Shown here piece after piece: positions 1-10,982 of a stretch of DNA of 64,000 nucleotides. A model generated the notes under the pieces. It made no database searches, was not told the DNA's origin, and saw nothing but the letters and a program-made list of their open reading frames with translations. The DNA is from Arachis hypogaea. Its lineage: Eukaryota; Streptophyta; Magnoliopsida; Fabales; Fabaceae. A program made the position numbers and the translations under genes. Location: assembly GCF_003086295.3 (NCBI RefSeq), contig NC_092042.1, positions 40,471,419-40,535,418 of the forward strand. Reading direction: 5' to 3'. Position 1 is the first letter of the stretch. Every line of letters begins with the position of its first letter.

Positions 1-1405
1 TGCCAACCACTAAACATCCTCCTCTTACGCTTAATTCCACAAAGCACCCTAAGTTGGCCATCCGTCTCAAGAATACCATATTCAAGTGGGATAATAAAGC
101 TAAGAGTTAGAAGTTTTACTCACTCAAATGAAGCATTAGATGGCAACTTAGGTAGAGGAGTTCCCAACGGTCGTGACAAAGCGCATTCCACTCCCGTCCA
201 TCCTCTTCTAGAGGCTTCCACCACTTGGCAAGGTTCTTCAACCTCTACCTCTTGCCAAGTTTCCTCAAGTTCAAGTGCTTCTTCTTCACGAATTTCTTCA
301 AGCTCTTCGCCATAACTCAAGTCATAAATAGGAGGTTTAGTAAAGTCTACCTCTTCATTAATTCCAAGTCCAATGGGGAAGGATTCCACAATCTCAAAAG
401 GATCATATGTTGACACGGAATCATCATAGATAGGGGAACTTGGTGCTTGCCCCATTTCTTCCAATTCTTCAATCATATTGTGCCTTGAAGGTTGTGCACT
501 CTCCTCTTCAACACCAATTTCAAACTTCATGGAAGAAAGCTCTTCAACTTGTGATTCCTCCTTGCACTCAACATCTCCTAAATCTTCAACCACTTCCTTT
601 GGTTCAATTATCTCTACCTCCTCCTATTGCTGCGTTTCTTGTCCTAACTCCTCTTCTTCACCTTGGAGCTTCAAGTCTATTCTCTCACTATGCTCCTTGA
701 GTGCTTCTCCTCATTCAACAATGGGAGTGCCTTAGTCGCGTAAGCTCAGTTGGGATGAGACCGTGTTGCTAACGGCTTCCATCACGATAGCAATCTTGGC
801 TTCTATCTCCTTGAACTTTTTTTCATCTCCTCTTGATGCCTTAGGATATAAGATCTAAGATCCCTTTGCTTTAGCCTGAGGGCATGGGAACCTTCATCTA
901 TTGGAGGTGATGGAAGAGAGGGTTCATTGGTTGAAGAAAAGGTATTGTAGTTGGACAGTGGTTCATATTTGTGAAAGTCTTGAGGTGGTGTATATAGAAT
1001 TTGTGTTTCTTGGGAGCATTGGTGTTAGAATGGTGGTGGCTCTAGGTATGGTTCATATGGTGGTTGGTATGGTGGATATGAGTTAGAATCATATGGAGGT
1101 GAATGGTGGTATGAGGCATGTGAGTGAGGTGGTTGGGGACTATGTTGAGGGAAAGGATCATATGCATATGATGATTGTGGTTGACAATCACAATGAGGGT
1201 CATCACATACATTAGATTGATATGCATCAAGAGTTGGATTGTATCCATAAGAATCTGGAGGAGGTTGTTGCCAAGAAGGTTGTCCATAAGCTTGGGGCTC
1301 CTCCCACCTTTGATCTCTAAATCGTTGGTGCAAATCCCCATTAAAGCTTCCATTCCCTACAATATAGTTATAACCAAACTCATAGCCAAAGGAATGAGAA
1401 TTCAT
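1..1405 (-). pseudogene. ORF1 pseudogene of element D (unknown function)
   Basis: This starts at an ATG at 1405, about 150 bp after the primer-binding site. The N-terminal 126 residues are rich in Pro, Tyr, Gln and Ser and then hit a stop. After a degenerate stretch, an acidic segment (593-120) has a VDFTKPPIYD motif, and the reading at the left edge has YGILETDGQLRVLCG. The same motif order occurs in ORF1 at 41960-43233 and 50379-51102, so this is one gene with several breaks. One break is visible by comparison: a conserved Trp codon (TGG in the copy at 50379-51102) is TGA here, near 115. Function unknown; no enzyme motif or zinc knuckle is seen. The C-terminus is outside the window. Confidence 0.7.
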
Positions 1406-1553
1406 AGTGAAAGGAAAAACAAAAACAAATACTAAATGAGAACTAAAGAAGACAAAGTCCTACAATTAGAAACAACTAACAAAGAAGTAAAATGTAAACA
1501 TATTCACAATATTCACATATGAACAATAGCCAATAATGTAGCACCATTACAAT

Positions 1554-1571
1554 TCCCCGGCAACGGCGCCA
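1554..1571 (-). other. Primer-binding site, tRNA-Asp type
   Basis: The minus strand reads TGGCGCCGTTGCCGGGGA, the exact complement of the 3' end of plant tRNA-Asp(GTC) as I know it. It lies 6 bp inside the LTR end at 1578, where minus-strand cDNA synthesis would be primed. It is the best-preserved primer-binding site in the window together with 10944-10961 and 62688-62705. Confidence 0.85.
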
Positions 1572-1577
1572 TAAATT

Positions 1578-3090
1578 TGATGCGAAGAGTTATTGTCGGT
1601 AAAGAATTTCTCTTATAGAAATAAGAACTTCGTCCTAAGCATAGCTCCAAATCAACAAATAACTCTCAAATCAAATTTAAATTGTTTGCTTGTCACAAGT
1701 ACAAACCCCAATGAAAATTAACTGAAGTATTTAAATATCAGGTCGTCTCACAAGAAATTGCAATGAAGTGGTCAGTTATTGGCTTTGAAGAATAAGGGGG
1801 GTTGATTGATAAAAGGGACAATAAAATAATTGACAAGGAAAGTAAATCAAGTGACTAAAGAAAGCAAGTAACAAAGAGAGACATTCATGGCAAGGATTGA
1901 GAATATAGACTTTCTATCCTAGTCATTAATCATAACAACACTTAACAAGAGCTCATCTTATTTAATCAACTCTAGCATTGGAAGAAGGTACAAAGTTATC
2001 TTCACACGAGAGAAAGTCAAATAAGACTAGCTAATCTCAATCCAAAAGTCCTAATCAACTCACTAATTAAATTAGCAAGAGATTAGAGTCAATGGAAATA
2101 ATATTAACTAACAACCCTGGATCACCAATATGGGTTGGGTTTTAATGACTCAAGATTGCCTAATTCTCTTCCCAAGCCAAGAATGCTCAAGAATATACTC
2201 TAACATCCAACCAAGCATTTTGTCAAACACTTGGAAGGCATAAAAGGAAAGCGTAATAAATTGCAAGGAAAGATAAAATCTAACAACTACCAATTGCAAG
2301 GAAACAATAATAATAACTCAAGTTAACAATAAAAGAACATCAAACATCAATTGCGTTAAAGAAAACCAAATGCAACATGAGCATTCATAAGCATAAAAAG
2401 AGGCATAAAGGGAAATTAACACTACAAACTATGAGAATGAAATTGTAGAAGCAAGAAATTATAAAGGAAACAAGATGAAAACAAGAATTAAACCCTAGAT
2501 CTAAGATGCAAAATAGCCTAAGAACCCTAATTCTAGAGAGAAGAGGGAGCTTCTCTCTCTAAAAACTAACATACATGATGCTAATCCTACAACTAATTGC
2601 TCCCTCCTTTGTCCAATCTTCAATTCTGCATGAAATAGTCTCTAGAATAAGTTGGATTTGGGCCTGGGAAACTCAGAAATCGCCCCAGTATTTTCACTTT
2701 AATGAGGTTACGTGCAAGCTGTGACGCGTACGCGTCGCCATGCGACTTCATCTCCATGCTTGCGCGTTTGTCACCCGTGCGCGTCGATGTATGCACTCCA
2801 AATCCTTATTTTTCCATGAGTTCTCCACTTTGCTTGCTTTTCTCTTCACTCCTTTGATCCATTACTAGCCTTTTCAACCTAAATTCACTATCAAACCCAT
2901 CAAAGCATCTAGTGGAATCAAAAGTTAATTAAAATTACCAATTTTAAGGCCTAAAAAGCATGTTTTAACACTTAAGCACAAATTAAGGGAGAATTACAAA
3001 ACCATGCTATTTCATTGAATAAATGTGGAAAAAAAGTGATAAAACCCCGAAAATTAAGCACAAGATAAACCATAAAATTGGAGTTTATCA
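1578..3090 (-). repeat. 5' LTR of element D
   Basis: A 1513-bp LTR, TG...CA on the minus strand. Its minus-strand start (3090 downward) reads TGATAAACTCCAATTTTATG, like the other minus-strand LTRs here. It contains a GC-rich palindromic array (2709-2795) and a CTCTCT hairpin (2534-2560) in an otherwise AT-rich sequence. Confidence 0.8.
2709..2795 (-). repeat. Palindromic word array in LTR D (GCGTACGC word)
   Basis: A short GC-rich island with the perfect 14-nt palindrome GACGCGTACGCGTC (2723-2736) followed by diverged repeats of GCGACT, TGCGCG and GTGCGCGTCG. It lies 295-381 bp from the 5' end of its LTR, the same relative position as arrays with different words in the other LTRs. Confidence 0.7.
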
Positions 3091-4637
3091 ATGAGCCAAA
3101 AATTTAATACACTCGTATATTGACAAGTGCACCAAACCGCTCTAAATAATACCACGGTGAGTGGATATCGTTCCCACGAGGATTAAGGATTGAATCAAGT
3201 AACGTCTAATTAGATCATTCAAACGTTGGCAAGAGAATTGTGGATTTTGAAGTAGAATCTTGAAATAGAAAAAAATAGTGAAGAGAGTGTTTGTTTGTGA
3301 ACGAGAGAATGCTTTTGAATTTGAAAAAGTAGTCAGTAAGAGAGATGTTAAAGGCTCCAGAGATGTTTAACTTTTAGAAAACGTAATGCTTATGTTTTCT
3401 TACTTTAACTCATGCAAAAATATTTTCATGACAAATAATATATAACCAAATTCTAATTTCTTGACAATTCAATTTCTCTTAACTTAATTAATTACCAATT
3501 TCTTGGTCAACTAATTATGAGAAGAGTTTAAGTACGGTTTCGATTTAAAACTGCACAACTTTCAAAATACTATTCCTAATCAAGTTGAACATCATGACAA
3601 AGAATTTCAATCTAATTTCGATATTAAAATTTTCAAAGTAATAACAAAATCCAAAAAATAATTATAATATATGATATCGTGATAGGTTTAGTTACTCATG
3701 ATACTCTAAAACTACTTAGGAGCTACATGAATCCAGTTATGACACGATGATTGATCACTAACTAATGCTTTGTGAACCATATATTCACTTATTTATATTC
3801 TACTTTTAACCTAGAATTCAAATTCAAAAACTAAATCTAATATTATCTTCTGAAGTATAAGATAGGAAAAAAACAATTCAAATCTAATCTAAAACTAAAT
3901 CTTAACAGCCAATTCTTCTCTTTCTAGAAGAAGATAATGCTAACTAATCATTTAAAATCTTGAATCTTCGGTTGAATTTAGAGTTTTCTGAGAGTAGACA
4001 TTGGACTTGATGCTAGGTTCAGGGATTAGCATTGGGCATTTTGATTAATTATGGATCCTTGAGAGTTGGAAAATCACTTGAAGTCTAGCTCTGAAATTGG
4101 ATACTAGATAATTAGTGTGTTAAATTAAAGTTGGGTGGCACTGGGTGTCACTTTTCAAAGTTGGATACCAGCCTATTTTGGGCCCTTCCGGATTCACGAA
4201 AGCACCGGACTTTGGGTGAGTGAAGTTTGGTGCCCAACTGGGCACTGGGCTAGAAAGTTTGGGCACGCAGCTTGGTGTCCTGGAGCTAGACTTAAAAGTT
4301 GTCTCGGGGCTTGGAGCACTGGAGCTAGGTGCCAGTGCTGGGCGCTAGGCTTATTCTTGCTGGCACTGGACTTGAATCCTTGAAGTCTGGACTAACTTCT
4401 TTTCCTTTTTTTGGGAGTGTATTTTTGTGTTTTTTTATTAATTTTATCCTGATTACTTTAAATTAAATTTTGAAAATACAATCATCCCAAAACACTCATA
4501 ATTTTTTTTTCTTAAAATTTATATTTTTACTCAAAGTGATAGATAAAAGTAAATAACAAAGAAGAAAACTCTAACCATTGTGCCCAAAAGAATAACCAAC
4601 AAAATTATTAATAATAACATTATGACCTTATGGCTAC
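3091..4637 (-). repeat. Diverged LTR-like sequence, minus orientation
   Basis: Near its left end the minus strand carries a CGTGGGAACGATATCC...GTATTATT...GCACTTG block resembling the U5 core of the other LTRs. A GC-rich island at 4135-4383 sits where the word arrays of other LTRs sit. The rest is AT-rich with no coding signal. No primer-binding site or TSD was found, so the boundaries are approximate. It is interrupted on the right by the solo LTR at 4638. Its lineage (gypsy or copia) is not settled. Confidence 0.45.
4135..4383. repeat. Word array TGGGCAC/GTGCCCA
   Basis: A GC-rich stretch with repeated TGGCACTGG, GTGCCCA, TGGGCAC and GGTGCCAGTGCTGGGC. It can form local hairpins such as GTGCCCA-ACT-GGGCAC. 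An 82-codon open frame exists here, but the composition is explained by the array and I do not call it a gene. Confidence 0.5.
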
Positions 4638-5010
4638 TGATGAGCGGATAATTTATACGCTTTTTGGCATTGTTTTTAGGTAATTTTTAGTAAGTTCAAG
4701 CTACTTTTAAGGATGTTTTCATTAGTTTTTATGATAAATTCACATTTCTGGAATTTACTATGAGTTTGTGTATTTTTCTGTGATTTCAGGTAATTTCTGG
4801 CTGAAATTGAGGGACTTGAGCAAAACTCTGAAAAAGGCTGACAAAAGGATTGCTGATGCTATTAGAATCTGACCTCCCTGCACTCAAAATGGATTTTCTG
4901 GAGTTACAGAACTTCAATTGGCGCGCTCTCAACAGCGTTGGAAAGTAGACATCCAGAGCTTTCCAGCAATATATAATAGTCCATACTTTATTCGGAAATT
5001 AACGACGTAA

Positions 5011-5120
5011 CTTGGCATTGAACGCCAAGCACATGCTGCTGTCTGGAGTTAAACGCCAGAAACACGTCATGATCCGGAGTTGAACGCCCAAAATACGCTA
5101 TAACTTGGAGTTCAACTCCA
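5011..5120 (+). repeat. Word array GGCGTT/AACGCC in solo LTR H
   Basis: Alternating forms of TGGCATTGAACGCCA, TGGAGTTAAACGCCAG and GGAGTTCAACTCC, which pair as inverted repeats. It lies 373-482 bp from the LTR start and about 115 bp upstream of the TATA box. Confidence 0.75.
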
Positions 5121-5236
5121 ATAAAAGCCTCAGCTCGTGGATAGATCAAGCTCAGCCCAAACATACACCAAGTGGGCCCCGGAAGTGGATTTATGCATCA
5201 ATTACTTACTCATGTAAACTCTAGTAGCTAGTTTAG

Positions 5237-5244
5237 TATAAATA
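5237..5244 (+). promoter_or_regulatory. TATA box of solo LTR H
   Basis: TATAAATA lies downstream of the word array. The homologous LTR at 7669-9388 has the same box at 8272-8279. Confidence 0.6.
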
Positions 5245-6465
5245 AGACTTTTTACTAGTGTATTAGTTGTCTTTTGACCACGTATGATATTTGGTCTCAG
5301 TTTTGTTTTATTCTTCATCTTAGGAGGCTATTGATCATGTTTTTAGGGGGCTGGCCATTCGGTCATGCCTGAACCTTTCACTTATGTATTTTCAACAGTG
5401 GAGTTTCTGCACACCATAGATTAAGGGTGTGGAGCTCTGCTGTACCTCAAGTTTCAATACAATTACTATTACTTTCTATTCAATTCTCTTTTATTCTTAT
5501 TCCAAGATATACGTTGCACAACACTTTGATGAATGTGATGATCCGTGACACTCATCATCATTCTCACCTATGAACGTGCGTGACTGACAACCACTTCCGT
5601 TCTACTCTAGGCCGGGCGCATATCTCTTAGATTCTCCAACAAAATCTTCGTGGTATAAGCTAGATAGATGGCGGCATTCCTGGGGATCCGGAAAGTCTAA
5701 CCTTGTCTGTGGTATTCCGAGTAGGATCCCGGGAATCCGGAAAGTCTAACCTTGTCCGTGGTATTCCGAGTAGGATTCTGGTATTGAATGACTGTGACGA
5801 GCCTCAAACTCCTGAAGGCTGGGCGTGATGACAAACGCAAAAGAATAAATGGATTCTACTCCAATCTGATTGAGAACCGACAGATGATTAGCCGTGCTGT
5901 GACAGAGCATTTGGACAATTTTCACTGAGAGGATGGGATGTAGCTATCAACAAGGGTGATGCCTCTAGACGATTAGCCGTGTAGTGACAGCGCATAGGAC
6001 TATTTTCCCGAGAGAATTAAAAGTAGCCATTGATGATGGTGATGCCCTACATACAGCTTGCCATGGAAAGGAGTAAGAAGGATTGGATGAATGTAATAAA
6101 AAAGTAGAGATTCGAGAGGATTCTAGCATCTCCACACGCCTATCTGAAATTCCCACTATTGATCTACATAAGTATTTCTATCTTATTTTATTTTCTATTT
6201 ATTATTAATTTTCGAAACCCATAACCATTTAATCTGCCTAACTGAGATTTACAAGGTGACCATAGCTTGCTTCATACCAACAATCTCTGTGGGATCGACC
6301 CTTACTCACGTAAGGTATTACTTGGATGACCCAGTACACTTGCTGGTTAAGTTGAACGGAGTTGTGTTCACATGTGCCATTACCATGATCTCTTTAGGGT
6401 ATTTTTGATTTCATACAAATATAAAGAGACCAACTTTAAGGATCACAATTTCGTCTACCAGCTAC

Positions 6466-7467
6466 TGTTTGAAAATATTCAATTTTCAATAAATTTCTTA
6501 TGAACCATTTTATTCATATCGTGCGAAGTTTTTCAAAAGTATTTTATTTCAAAATAAAATTAAAAGAAAATTCATTATTCATTCAAAATCAATATGAGAA
6601 TAAATGCTTTCTTCTTTGACAATCAAAGGAAGATTCCTTCCAATAAAGTGTAAAACCGATTGTGATACACAAAATGCTCATTTAGTAATCTATAATCTCT
6701 CAACTCTCATTATATTGCAAATCCGTCCAATTTTGCATATATAAATATGTCCCACCATTAGTAAAGATTGACCAGACCTCACTTAATAAGCCAATTAAAC
6801 CAATACACGATTTTTAAATTGGTGGTAAAATCTACTATAAGACAACACAAATCTACATGATTAAGACAATTCATGCCTTCTGTATTCCTCTCTTAGATAC
6901 TTATTCGAGTTCTTATTAATCAATGATTTGGTAACTGTCCATTTATCTATTAATCTATATACAACCATTAAGTCTTATCACCTCTATGTGATTTGGTGCT
7001 AGCCAGAAAGTAGTGAAAAAGAAACATAACTTTAGAATATCGATCGACCGAGTGACAATATATATATTTCTTAGAATATAGATAAATAATATATATACTT
7101 CCACTAGTTTTAAAAAGTTGAAAATATTAATGATTATTTGTTTGCACATTAATTAAACACAAAAATCCAAGGCTTTGTTTTTATCTCTAAAATTTTGAAG
7201 TGGATTCATTCTTTTCTAGTATTGTCCTTGGTTTATAAAATTTTTAATCTTAATTAGTTCTTTAGTTTTGATTAAAAAACGAAATGAAAAAATATCAACG
7301 TAAAATTATGATGTTTATGGTGTTCGATTAGTAGAGATTATTTGTGTTGCGATTCTTCAAAAAAACTTCTGTATAAATTAGACCTTAGAAGGAAAAGATT
7401 AATTGAGCTCAGAGGATTTAAACTAAAGAGAAAAATCTGATTTTCCCGACCACAAAATATGAATAAA
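6466..7467. other. AT-rich spacer, no gene seen
   Basis: About 1 kb of AT-rich sequence between the solo LTR and the CACTA transposon. The open frames are short and show no family motif. It may continue the sequence at 3091-4637, because the solo LTR inserted at GCTAC splits the two, but I recognise no element here. Confidence 0.5.
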
Positions 7468-8040
7468 CACTACAAAAAAACATTCATTTAGGTACACTTA
7501 AAAAGTGTAGTCAAAAATGAAAAAAAAATGATGTTTTAGACTAAGGTTATGTTTTTCGGGCTACGGAGATGCTTTAGTGGGTGATGCCTATTTGGCCGTT
7601 GCCTATTCTCAAAGGCTACGTTTTTCTGCACCAAGGGTTATGTTTTTGGCGTTTGGGAATAGGGTGCGTGATGAGCGGATAATTTATACGCTTTTTGGCA
7701 TTGTTTTTAGGTAGTTTTTAGTATGTTTTAGTTACTTTTTAGTATATTTTTATTAGTTTTTATGCAAAAATCAAATTTCTGGACTTTACTATGAGTTTGT
7801 GTGTTTTTCTGTGATTTCAGGTATTTTCTGGCTGAAATTGAGGGACCTGAGCAAAAATCTGATTTAAAGGCTGAGAAAGGACTGCAGATGCTGTTGGATT
7901 CTGACTTCTCTGCACTCAAAATGAATTTTCTGGATCTACAGAAGCCCAATTGGCCCGCTCTTAATTGAGTTGGAAAGTCGATATCTTGGGCTTTCGAGCA
8001 ATGTGTAATAGTCTATACTTTGCATGAGACTTGATGGCCC

Positions 8041-8160
8041 AAACTGGCGTCCAAAAGCCCACTAGAGACCCTTTTCTGGCATAAAACGCCAGAACTTGCA
8101 CCAAAGCTGGAGTTAAACGCCCAAACTAGCACCTAAGCTGGCGTTTAACTCCAAGGATGG
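8041..8160 (+). repeat. Word array GGCGTTTAACTCC in LTR J
   Basis: Inverted copies such as CTGGAGTTAAACGCC and CTGGCGTTTAACTCC lie 372-491 bp from the LTR start, just upstream of the TATA box. Same family word as 5011-5120 and 61510-61625. Confidence 0.75.
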
Positions 8161-8271
8161 CCTATGCACGTGAAAGTTTCAAAGCTCAGCTCAAACACGC
8201 ACCAAGTGGGCCCCGGAAGTGGATTTCTGCACTATCTACTCATTTTTTGTAAATCTAGGTTACTAGTCTAG

Positions 8272-8279
8272 TATAAATA
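8272..8279 (+). promoter_or_regulatory. TATA box of LTR J
   Basis: TATAAATA, in the same context (CTAGTATAAATA) as the related LTR at 4638. Confidence 0.6.
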
Positions 8280-9614
8280 GCACTTTTTACTATTGTATTT
8301 GTGGTCTTTTTTGGAACCCTTGAGCTTTATGATCATCTTTGGGGAGGTTGGCTATTCGGCCATGCCTAGACCTTTTTCTCTTATGTATTTTTAACGGTGG
8401 AATTTCTACACCTCATAGATTAAGGTGAGGAGCTCTGCTGTTTCTCATGAATTAATGCAAGTACTATTGTTTTTCCTTCAATTCACGCCTACTTCTTCTC
8501 CAAGATATACTCTTGTACTTAATTCAGTTAAGTCAGACTGAAGGGGTGACCCGTGACAATCACCCACTATCTTCAGTACTCGCTTAGCCAAGATTCGCGT
8601 GCCTGACAACCACAAAGCGGTCTACATGATGTTCAATGTAGTCATTGGACACCAGCCGGAGTATATTCTCTTGGGTCTCTAATCCACGGATTCGCATCGT
8701 CTCTCCTAACAACAGAGCATCCAATCCCGTGATTAGGATCTTCGTGGTATAGGCTAGAATCAATAGACAACATTCCTGAGATCTGGAAAGTCTAAACCTT
8801 GTCTGTGGTATTTCGAGTAGGATCTGGGAAGGGATGGCTGTGAGGAGCTTCAAACTTGCGAATGTTGGGTGCAGTGACAGTGTGCAAAAGGATCAATGGA
8901 TCTTATTCCGACACAAGTGAGAACCGACAGATGATTAGCCCTGCGGTAGCTGTGCCTGGTATTTTTCATCCGAGACGAGAAATCCGACAATTGATTAGCC
9001 GTACAGAGACCATAGCCGGACCATTTTCATTGAGAGGATCATACAGCTTGCCATGGAAGGGAGGATGCATGATTGGATGAAGACAATAAGAAAGTAGAGG
9101 TTCAGAAGCAACAAAGCATCTCCAAACGCTTATCTAAAATTTCCACCAATGAATTACATAAGTATCTCTATGTTATTTTCCGCTTTATTTATCTTTTAAT
9201 TATCAAATCCTCATAACCATTTGAATCCGCCTGATTGAGATTTACAAGATGACCATAATTTGCTTCAAGCCGTCAATCTCCGTGGGATCGACCCTTACTC
9301 ACGTAAGGTATTACATGGACGACCCAGTGCACTTGCTGGTTAGTTGTGTGGAGTTTGTGAAAAGTGTGATCACAATTTCGTGCACCAGTGAACTTTTCAA
9401 GTGATGCTGTCTAAGATCAAAGGCTACGCTTTTCAGCTTCCATTTTTACTGGAATAGGCTACGCTTTTCAATGCTACTGCATCACCTTTTAAGCGTAGCC
9501 ACATTTTATACCATGGCTACCGTTTATAAGAGTAGCCTTAGGTCTCTCTTTTTTTTTTGTATTCTATAACTACTGTATATAAGTGTAGCTTTAGGTCCCT
9601 TATTGTTCTTTTTT

Positions 9615-9619
<5 letters not shown>

Positions 9620-9667
<48 letters not shown>
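9620..9667. repeat. (TA)n microsatellite
   Basis: About 24 uninterrupted TA units inside the CACTA transposon, just beyond its left subterminal repeats. Confidence 0.95.
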
Positions 9668-9668
<1 letters not shown>

Positions 9669-10188
9669 CAATAATTATTAATACAACATAATATTTGGTA
9701 ATATGATTACATGTATAATAATTTTACATTTTTAATTAAATAAATTAAATATTATAAAATAAAAATAAATACCGAATTATACTAAATAATTTTTTAAATA
9801 ATAAAAATTATCTCTAACCAAAATATATTTATAATAATGATCCAAAAGTACTAGAATGAAGTTAATTGTGAGTATTCATATCTACATAAGTATCTTCTAA
9901 TAAAAATCATTAGTTGTCAACCATACATGTATCCATTTCCAACACTACTCTATCTTAGCCAATAAATCACAATAATAATCAGCTTAATCTTCATTATCAT
10001 CCCCAACATTATACTGCATAATTATATAGAAAATTAATTATTAAAAAAATATTCATAATGACATTTACAATTATAGAAATTAACAAATCAAACTCAAAAC
10101 TATCAATGACTGATATCATTAATTCACCTCTGCCTTCTTTGTTCTTTACTAAATGCTGGTCACACTTGCAAAGATATATAAGAACATG
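9668..10188. other. AT-rich interior of the CACTA element
   Basis: No gene or repeat recognised. This is the left side of the site hit by the solo LTR at 10194; its continuation is at 21079. Confidence 0.5.
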
Positions 10189-10494
10189 GTAATTGAAGAA
10201 TGGAAGATTGTTGGTTGAGAAGTTATAATAAATTCTTGTTGCAAGTATAGTTTCTAAACCAAGCAATCAACCTTTCTTACAAACATTTTGGTTGTCACAA
10301 GTAACAAACACAGTAAAATTTATAAACCGAAGTATTCAAACCTCGGGTCGTCTTCTCAAGGAATTGCAGGGAAGTATGAATTATTATTGGTTATGCAAAA
10401 CAGTATTTTTGGGTTTTGAAAAAGGTTTTGAACAAGAGAAATAAATTACAGAAATTAATAAATTAATAACTAATAAAACTTTTGGCAAGGTATG

Positions 10495-10942
10495 TGTTCA
10501 TACCCTGACCGGGCTCCTCCAACTCGGCAAAATCATAAAAGGTCCGACCTCGTCCTAAGGCTCACGCCTAAAGGTCGGACCTCGGACAATAAAGCAAGGA
10601 AGGCCCATCAAAAGGAACGCAGCCCAAAACCTAAAGGCCGAAAAGGCCTAGAAAAGGCGGTTCCACAAAGATAGAGATAAAACTCCCAAAGATAAGATAA
10701 GATAAGAATATCTTATCCAGGGAAGATCACGGCCAACTACTATAAATACACTGGAGCACCCAGGTATGGAATTCATTCCACATTCTACACATATCTGCTT
10801 GGACCCATGCTAACTTAAGCATCGGAGTGTCATTGCAGGTACAACCACCAACCACTCTGCATATCAAGCTCGGGTCCCTGAACCACCACCTCGGGCCTCT
10901 CCAGACGACCGAGCTACACGTTTCAGGTAAACCCTCGGAACA
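10495..10942 (+). repeat. 5' LTR of the Tat element
   Basis: 448 bp, TGTTCATACC...CGGAACA. It differs from the 3' LTR at three sites only. It contains an inverted pair GGTCCGACCT/AGGTCGGACC (about 10540-10583), a GATAA triplet and a TATA box. Confidence 0.97.
10691..10748 (+). promoter_or_regulatory. LTR promoter: triple GATAA box and TATA box
   Basis: Three tandem GATAA units (10691-10705) are followed by an inverted CTTATC, and TATAAATA lies at 10741-10748. The same arrangement is in the 3' LTR, with its TATA box at 19705-19712. GATAAG resembles plant I-box/GATA-factor sites. The order GATA box then TATA box suggests the element's pol II promoter, with transcription starting about 30 bp after the TATA box. 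Confidence 0.65.
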
Positions 10943-10943
10943 T

Positions 10944-10961
10944 TGGCGCCGTTGCCGGGGA
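10944..10961 (+). other. Primer-binding site of the Tat element, tRNA-Asp
   Basis: TGGCGCCGTTGCCGGGGA, 1 bp after the 5' LTR, is an exact match to the complement of the tRNA-Asp 3' end. Confidence 0.9.
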
Positions 10962-10982
10962 CCTGGAAGTCATCCCTCTACC

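Larger units (their letters stand above)
1..3090 (-). mobile_element. Partial minus-strand non-autonomous LTR retrotransposon (element D)
   Basis: Reading leftward there is an LTR (3090 to 1578, TG...CA), a primer-binding site (1571-1554) and an ORF1 pseudogene that runs off the left edge. There is no gag or pol motif in the visible part. The LTR belongs to the same broad family as those at 10194-21073, 43569-45078 and 58378-59807 (they share the opening TGATRAAC/TGATG, the CTCTCT hairpin and the palindromic array). The 3' half, the second LTR and the far TSD lie outside the window. The 5 bases abutting the LTR start are ATGAG (3091-3095). Confidence 0.8.
4638..6460 (+). repeat. Solo LTR H with perfect TSD
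   Basis: A 1823-bp LTR opening TGATGAGCGGATAATTTATA and ending CTACCA. It is flanked by the perfect 5-bp duplication GCTAC (4633-4637 and 6461-6465) with no internal region, so it is a solo LTR left by LTR-LTR recombination. It holds a word array (5011-5120), a TATA box (5237-5244) and the U5 core GTGGGATCGACCCTTACTCA near 6290. The same family occurs at 7669-9388, 61142-62681 and, truncated, 28206-29075. It may correspond to the FIDEL/Feral families described in peanut; this was not checked. Confidence 0.9.
7669..9388 (+). repeat. Solo LTR J inside the CACTA element
   Basis: A 1720-bp LTR of the same family as 4638-6460 (TGATGAGCGGATAATTTATA...GTGCACCA). CACTA subterminal repeats continue on both sides, so it inserted into the transposon. 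The flanks GTGCG and GTGAA match at only 3 of 5 bases, so the TSD is weak or mutated. The word array is at 8041-8160, the TATA box at 8272-8279 and the U5 core at about 9283-9330. Confidence 0.85.

Noticed and set aside
10827..10982. Gag-pol frame opened upstream at 10827
   Set aside because: The upstream start is a GTG inside the LTR; the ATG at 10983, after the primer-binding site, is the plausible start.
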